Shown here: one piece after another, positions 59,421 through 64,000 of the stretch
Numbering within the stretch: the first letter of the stretch is position 1
Layout: every line of letters starts with the position of its first letter
From: Acinetobacter equi
Lineage (GTDB): Bacteria; Pseudomonadota; Gammaproteobacteria; Pseudomonadales; Moraxellaceae
Assembly (NCBI RefSeq): GCF_001307195.1
Contig: NZ_CP012808.1
Location: 372,001 to 436,000 of the forward strand
Length of the DNA stretch: 64,000 bases
Reading direction: 5' to 3'
Program-made: the position numbers and the translations under genes
Notes under the pieces: generated by a model
The model's input: the letters and a program-made list of their open reading frames with translations, nothing else
Told to the model about the DNA's origin: nothing
Database searches by the model: none

Positions 59421-59644
59421 ATAACTAAAAACTCTAAGTCTTTTCACATTAATAGAAAAAAACTTTGTTTCCATTTTTTTATCAAATCGTCTTTTTTTTT
59501 AAACCTTATATTTTTCGTACTACTCAATCTAATTTAGATAAAATTTATGCTGTCTTACAACTTAAGTCTAATGATTTTTTTGATGGTTCAAGCACATTTA
59601 AATTGCTTAATATCTTATTAATAAAATAATTTCACATCATTATT
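59421..59644. other. Intergenic region between convergent hcaR and mhpC
   Basis: No ORF of note. It is AT-rich with several poly-T tracts. It precedes a Fur-like box at 59645, which is not upstream of any recognised gene. Confidence 0.4.
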
Positions 59645-59663
59645 GATAATGATACTCATTTAT
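59645..59663 (+). promoter_or_regulatory. Orphan Fur-like box between convergent genes
   Basis: It matches the 19-bp Fur consensus at 15 positions, including an exact GATAATGATA. The genes on both sides converge towards it, so it does not regulate a recognised protein gene. A hairpin with a T run follows at 59688-59716 on the plus strand. Confidence 0.45.
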
Positions 59664-59687
59664 ATATTTTTTGTATATAGCTTTCAT

Positions 59688-59716
59688 AAAAAAAGGCAGC
59701 ATTTGCTACCTTTTTT
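59688..59716. terminator. Terminator after mhpC (bidirectional shape)
   Basis: A 6-bp stem with one mismatch (GGCAGC / GCTACC) flanked by seven A and six T, so it can act on both strands; it lies 24 bases after the mhpC stop. Confidence 0.8.
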
Positions 59717-59739
59717 CTCAGAAACCAAACTGAATTAAA

Positions 59740-60600
59740 TTATTTCACACCGTGAAATGCTAAATAGCTTTTAATCACAGCATTAAATTCTTCAGATTTT
59801 TCAACTTGAGACCAGTGACCACACTGACTGAAAATATGTGCATCAGCATGTGGAACCACATTCAAAATATCCCATGTACGTGATACTGGAATTACTACAT
59901 CTTGAGTACCATGAATTAATAATACTGGAACAGTAATATCTTTCATTTTTTCAAAATCAAGAGGGAATTCAAAACGGTCACGGTCACGTGCGCCAACAAC
60001 ATCCATCAAACGGTTAGATGCATAGTCATTTGCAGCAGAAGCGAAACGCACTTTAACAAGCTCATCAGTAATTAAATCTTTATTTACTACGAACATAGAA
60101 AGCGTTTTCTTAATACCTTCTTCTGTAAGTACAGGATTTGCATGTGCTTTTAATGCAGCAGTTTGCTTCGCACCACCAGTACCCATTGAAACAATACCAA
60201 GAACACGATCTGGATAATCAAGTGCAAGTTGGAATGCTAGCCATCCACCAAGAGAGTTACCAACTAACCATGTTTTTTCAATACCTAAAGCATCTAATGT
60301 ACGAATAGCATGATCTACCCAAGCACGGATACCATATGCAGTATTTGGTGCAACAACTGTTTGGCCATAACCAATCGTATCAATTGCGATACAACGTGCT
60401 TGCTCACCAATTTGAGGTAAATTCAACCACCAGTTTGCCGCAGCAGATACACCAGTACCTGAACCATGTAAAAATAAAATAGGTGTACCTTCACCAATTT
60501 CATGATAATGAGTTAACTCACCTTCAGCAGTTTCAATCCATTTATCTTCTAAACCAAAAAATGCATCTGTTGTATATTCAGGAATCTGAACCGTACTCAT
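59740..60600 (-). CDS. mhpC: 2-hydroxy-6-oxonona-2,4-dienedioate hydrolase
   Basis: The protein has 286 residues with an alpha/beta-hydrolase fold. The oxyanion loop is HGSG (45-48), the nucleophile S116 is in VGNSLGGW, D234 is in GTQDVVIP, and H262 in QCGHWSQ. This is the meta-cleavage product hydrolase family that cuts the ring-fission product of MhpB to succinate (or fumarate) and 2-hydroxypenta-2,4-dienoate. It has its own transcription unit between two terminators. Confidence 0.92.
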   Translation of the reverse strand: MSTVQIPEYTTDAFFGLEDKWIETAEGELTHYHEIGEGTPILFLHGSGTGVSAAANWWLNLPQIGEQARCIAIDTIGYGQTVVAPNTAYGIRAWVDHAIRTLDALGIEKTWLVGNSLGGWLAFQLALDYPDRVLGIVSMGTGGAKQTAALKAHANPVLTEEGIKKTLSMFVVNKDLITDELVKVRFASAANDYASNRLMDVVGARDRDRFEFPLDFEKMKDITVPVLLIHGTQDVVIPVSRTWDILNVVPHADAHIFSQCGHWSQVEKSEEFNAVIKSYLAFHGVK

Positions 60601-60824
60601 ACCTACTCCTCGTATCGCCTTAATTTGCGCATCCCTAATGTAAGGCTTCGCATTCAGCTGACTGAAAAAATGATGTTTTACACTGCTATATTACCTGTTG
60701 ATTTACCCTCAACTGATACAAATTTCCAATGATCTACTAGGAAAAATCTATAATTTAACTCATTGAAATAGAAGGTTTATTTTTAAATAGCAAGATTATT
60801 AATTCATTTTTAAATTTTGATATA

Positions 60825-60852
60825 AAAAGTGGCAATTTCAAAATTGCCACTT
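60825..60852 (-). terminator. Terminator after the OprD-type porin gene
   Basis: A perfect 12-bp stem (AAGTGGCAATTT / AAATTGCCACTT) with a 2-base loop, followed on the minus strand by a T-rich tract. Confidence 0.92.
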
Positions 60853-60871
60853 CATTTAAAATCACAATAAA

Positions 60872-62113
60872 TTAGAACTTATAAGTGTATGTTGTTGCAA
60901 TACGATACTCTTTTAAATCAGTTTTCCAGTCATAATTTGCATCAATATACATGCCTTGGATGCCTAATCCTTTTAACTGACCTTCAGGAATGGTGTAATT
61001 GATCACCACATTCCATTCATCTGACTTCTGATCCTTTAAATTTGCAACCTCTGCATCATAACCGGTGAAGTAAGTTACTGTTGAATTAAGACCTTTAGCA
61101 CCTAGCTCTGAAAAATCATAACCATAAGTAAAGCCCCAAGATTTTTCTTTTGCATTGGTAAATGTTGCAACACCCCAGTTGACTAAATATGGTTGTGGCA
61201 CCCAACCACCTAAAGTTGGAAATGCACTATCTCCCATCATTTGTTGATAACCTAAGGCAACCGTATGTGCTCCATGAACTACTTTGGCACTTAAAGAAAC
61301 AGCTTGGTTATCTATACGACCATATAGGTCATTTGCCGATGCTGAATTATCAAAATAACGCGCATAGCTCATTAATTTTGTATTCTCAGCTAAATTTGTA
61401 TTGTAGTTAACCCCAACATAATTTTGCTTATAGATATCCTCAACATTAGCAAACCAATAACTTGCACCTAATTCTTTGGTAAATTGATAGTCAATTCCCG
61501 CAATCCACATACCATCTGCTGCAGGACCATTATCATATTCACGTGGAGGATTAAACTTAGTTAGTTTTTCAAAACTATCATCATATCGATTATTAATTCT
61601 GTTGACATAAGCAAGTGTCAATTTTGTGTTTTTTACATCTTTAGATTCCAACCATGCACCGCTATAAGTTGTTAATAGCTGACGCGATGGATCAAAAACT
61701 AAAACAGGTGAAACGGGTAATAACTCGCCCACTTTTAATTCAGTCTGTGAAACTTTTGCTTTTAATGTGGCACCCACTTTACCAAACTGATCTTTTAACT
61801 TGCCATCTTTATATGGAAGTACCCAATCTGGATTGTCATGTAATTGTTTTAATTTAAAAGCATATTGTGCCAATAAATCTGCCCCAATTTGCACACCACC
61901 TAAATCATAATATCCAGATTTAGCATCTAGCGTGATTCCTTGTGACCAACTACCCCAGTTATTTTGAGGAAGATCATCATACTGACGATCTAAATAAAAG
62001 TTTCTGAGTTTAAGTTGAACTTGGCTATCGTCGATAAAATCTGCATAAGATGCAGTTGTTCCCAAAGTTGCTGTCGCAGCAAGAAGTGCTATCCATAATG
62101 TTTGACGACGCAT
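60872..62113 (-). CDS. OprD-family outer-membrane porin
   Basis: The protein has 413 residues from the ATG at 62113 (GGGAA 7 bases upstream). It has a signal peptide (about 1-24, ending ASYA), then FIDDSQVQLKLRNFYLDRQY, the standard beginning of mature OprD porins, and a barrel ending in YRIATTYTYKF with a terminal Phe. OprD porins of this group admit aromatic acids, and its place between mhpC and mhpE suggests uptake of the phenylpropionate or cinnamate substrate. The substrate assignment is inference. Confidence 0.88.
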   Translation of the reverse strand: MRRQTLWIALLAATATLGTTASYADFIDDSQVQLKLRNFYLDRQYDDLPQNNWGSWSQGITLDAKSGYYDLGGVQIGADLLAQYAFKLKQLHDNPDWVLPYKDGKLKDQFGKVGATLKAKVSQTELKVGELLPVSPVLVFDPSRQLLTTYSGAWLESKDVKNTKLTLAYVNRINNRYDDSFEKLTKFNPPREYDNGPAADGMWIAGIDYQFTKELGASYWFANVEDIYKQNYVGVNYNTNLAENTKLMSYARYFDNSASANDLYGRIDNQAVSLSAKVVHGAHTVALGYQQMMGDSAFPTLGGWVPQPYLVNWGVATFTNAKEKSWGFTYGYDFSELGAKGLNSTVTYFTGYDAEVANLKDQKSDEWNVVINYTIPEGQLKGLGIQGMYIDANYDWKTDLKEYRIATTYTYKF

Positions 62114-62428
62114 GGCTAAATTCCCATTAATCAAATTAAGCTATAGCGCCATCATGCTTAACAATAGTCAGTTTAAAAATCCGACCTGAGTAGTAACCTT
62201 TTTTCTACACTACGACTTTTTTGAACTAATATTTTTTATACATCTCAATGTTAAGTGTTTTTAAATATAAGATATTTCTCATAAAAATCACCTTTCAAAA
62301 ATAACCATATGTTATTTAAAGTAATATTATAAAAAAAACTTATTCCAACCTAATATTTATCGCTTTTAGCGTTAACCACTTTTTTAAGAACTTTTTTATA
62401 TAATTTACTCTTATAAGAAAAAACTTCC
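62114..62428. other. AT-rich region upstream of the porin gene
   Basis: No gene was recognised. It should contain the porin promoter, but no clear -35/-10 pair or operator stands out. Confidence 0.4.
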
Positions 62429-63328
62429 TTAAGATTCATATTTCTTATTGTTGTTTTTTTCAAATAATTTAGATGTGTTATATAAAATAATTCCAACAGT
62501 ACATAGCACTCCTGTAATCATCGTACTTAATGCAATTTGTTCACCTAAAAATAAATGTGCAAAAAGAATAATCGCAACAGGTACAAAAGCCATCATAGTA
62601 GATGCCCTCATCGCGCCTAATGATCTAATTAAATAACTCATAAAAAACAGAGCTATCAAATTTACAACAATTCCTTGATACACGGCTTGGAAAGCAATAT
62701 TTTTTAAACTCGCATTGGTCAAATTGCTTGGTAAAAACATCCAAAAAGGTAAAAAAATAAAAAGTTAATGATTGGAACAAAAATCATAATAAGCTTAAGG
62801 TTAATCTACCAACGGTTGATTGCAACTGAATAAAAAGACATACAAGCCGATGATATTAAAAATAATAAAAAAGCCTCATAAGTAATACTTTTATAAGAGA
62901 GCAACAATAAACTTGAACCCACAATCATAAATATGGCAAAAATTTGGATTTTATTTATTTTTTCTCTGATCCAAATATAAATAATAATTGCAGACATAAC
63001 TGGTAAAAAACCATTCACAATTAAACCAACATTAGCTGCATTAGATAATTTAAGTCCAATTAGGCTTGTGATTAAATAAAAACTTCCATAAAACAATGAG
63101 CATATAATGATAGAAAGTGAAAAAATTTTCTTTTTATCACTCCTGTTTAAAAATAGAAAAAAAGGGAAAACAATGACAGATGCAATAAAAAAACGAATGA
63201 TGACAATATCCCATTCAGTTAAATCATTATGAATTCCATACTTAGAGACACCCCCATCCTGACCAAATACATACAACAATAATTCCTGAAAGAATGCCCA
63301 AAAGAACGCCTATTTTGTTAGATTCCAT
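62429..63328 (-). pseudogene. EamA/DMT transporter gene, decayed by three lesions
   Basis: A proper start (ATG at 63328, with AAGGA upstream) reads MESNKIGVLLGILSGIIVVC, then is broken by a run of five G (63251-63255, plus-strand C) where four would restore WSGWGVSKYG. The frame then runs to a TAG at 62806-62808, directly after SVAINRW. Beyond it, the same frame gives MIFVPIINFLFF until a run of seven T (62751-62757), where eight would restore LPFWMFLPSNL and the last 103 codons. The repaired length, about 299 residues with ten membrane spans, is typical of DMT transporters. Two of the lesions are in homopolymers, so sequencing error is possible for those, but not for the nonsense codon. Confidence 0.8.
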
Positions 63329-63468
63329 TTAAATTTATCCTTCTTATTTATCTCCATTCTATTTCTAATTTTTGCGATATTTATTTTTATTAATATTTTC
63401 TAAATAAACAAGCATTTCAAATAAACAATGTTTGTTGTTTTATTCTTTTAAATCTTTCTATCTTATAT

Positions 63469-63497
63469 AAAAAAAGCACCCCTTTTAGGAATGCCTT
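63469..63497 (-). terminator. Terminator after mhpE
   Basis: A 7-bp stem with G-T pairs (GCATTCC / GGGGTGC on the minus strand) and a 5-base loop, followed by seven T on that strand. Confidence 0.8.
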
Positions 63498-63517
63498 TCT
63501 TAGCAATTTTTTATAAA

Positions 63518-64000
63518 TTATGCTTGAAGTTCACGAGCTTTAGACATTGTTAATGCTAAGTCTTCGATCATGTCTTCCTGACCACCAACTGTACCACGGC
63601 GACCAAGTTCCATCAGAATTTCACGAGCAGAAACACCATATTTCGCTTCTGCACGTTTAGCAAATAACAAGAATGAAGAGTAAACACCTGCATAACCTAA
63701 AGTTGCTGCATCACGGTCAGCACGAATAGGATTATGCATCATTGGAATCACAAGATCTTCAGCAATATCTTGTACTTTGAACAAGTCAACGCCAGTGTCC
63801 ATACCCATACGGTTAGCAACAGCAATGAAAAGTTCAAGCGGTGTATTACCTGCACCCGCACCAAGACCTGCAGATGCAAGATCGACACGTACCGCACCTG
63901 CTTGTACCGCAGCAACAGTATTTGAAACACCCATACCTAAGTTATGATGTCCGTGGAAACCGAGCTCAATACTTGGGTCTAAGTGTTGACGTAAGTGACC
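63518..64000 (-). CDS. mhpE: 4-hydroxy-2-oxovalerate aldolase, C-terminal part (5' end outside window)
   Basis: The frame stays open to the window edge, giving 160 residues. It begins within the TIM barrel at [17 protein letters not shown], with the HxH metal site, continues with [19 protein letters not shown] and ends with the communication domain that docks to the acylating acetaldehyde dehydrogenase. MhpE splits 4-hydroxy-2-oxovalerate into pyruvate and acetaldehyde, the last aldol step of the meta pathway. mhpF and mhpD are expected upstream, beyond the window. Confidence 0.93.
   Translation of the reverse strand, partial: GHLRQHLDPSIELGFHGHHNLGMGVSNTVAAVQAGAVRVDLASAGLGAGAGNTPLELFIAVANRMGMDTGVDLFKVQDIAEDLVIPMMHNPIRADRDAATLGYAGVYSSFLLFAKRAEAKYGVSAREILMELGRRGTVGGQEDMIEDLALTMSKARELQA

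Overview
The window is AT-rich chromosomal DNA from a gammaproteobacterium that is almost certainly an Acinetobacter. The indicators are the gene order pta ... fumA - clpX - clpP - tig, trimeric autotransporters paired with TpgA-like OmpA proteins, the metX-metW pair, the rppH-ptsP pair, and many short Acinetobacter-type conserved proteins. No rRNA, tRNA, CRISPR array, insertion sequence or prophage was recognised.

Layout. 1-8.2 kb: the end of pta, then two tandem cassettes, each a YadA-type trimeric autotransporter followed by a TpgA-like peptidoglycan-binding partner; the first adhesin carries a 2-base frameshift. 8.4-15.3 kb: a LysE exporter, a 38-residue membrane ORF, fumA, a DUF2059 protein, clpX, clpP and tig. 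15.5-24.8 kb: an iron island with two tandem paralogous FepA/PirA-type TonB receptors, a PiuA/Fiu-type receptor behind a Fur-like box, piuC and an FMN hydroxy-acid dehydrogenase. 25.1-31.4 kb: leuA, then metX-metW-Sel1 overlapping as an operon, a GNAT gene, rdgB and an AEC permease. 31.5-35.4 kb: tatABC behind a clear Pho box, followed by a Tat-exported PhoX-type phosphatase lipoprotein. 35.5-48 kb: TANGO2-like protein, lgt, a pair of small paralogous membrane proteins convergent with a CHAP/NlpC-like amidase, a DUF2061 gene under a near-perfect Fur box, LysR, DUF2789, DUF2628, HAD phosphatase, rppH, ptsP, a GlcG/HbpS-like protein and a lipase-like lipoprotein. 48.3-51.3 kb: a K+-channel-like protein with a non-canonical filter, and katG.

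51.7-64 kb is an aromatic catabolic island resembling E. coli hca/mhp. A minus-strand operon hcaE-hcaF-hcaC-hcaB-mhpB-hcaD encodes a 3-phenylpropionate/cinnamate-type ring-hydroxylating dioxygenase, the dihydrodiol dehydrogenase and the extradiol ring-cleavage enzyme. A divergent hcaR-like LysR gene faces it. Further along on the minus strand are mhpC (ring-fission product hydrolase), an OprD-type porin, a decayed DMT transporter gene and the 3' part of mhpE (aldolase), which continues beyond the window. The island can take an arylpropionate from outer-membrane uptake through dihydroxylation, ring cleavage, hydrolysis and aldol cleavage; mhpD and mhpF are expected just outside. Its edges carry gene debris: a 48-codon C-terminal remnant at 51705-51851 and the decayed transporter at 62429-63328.

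The features most worth a second look are the Pho-box/tatABC/phoX arrangement, the doubled adhesin/TpgA cassette with one frameshifted adhesin, the Fur-controlled DUF2061 gene, the channel with a TVGSN filter, the amidase beside paired membrane proteins, and mhpB embedded inside the hca operon.
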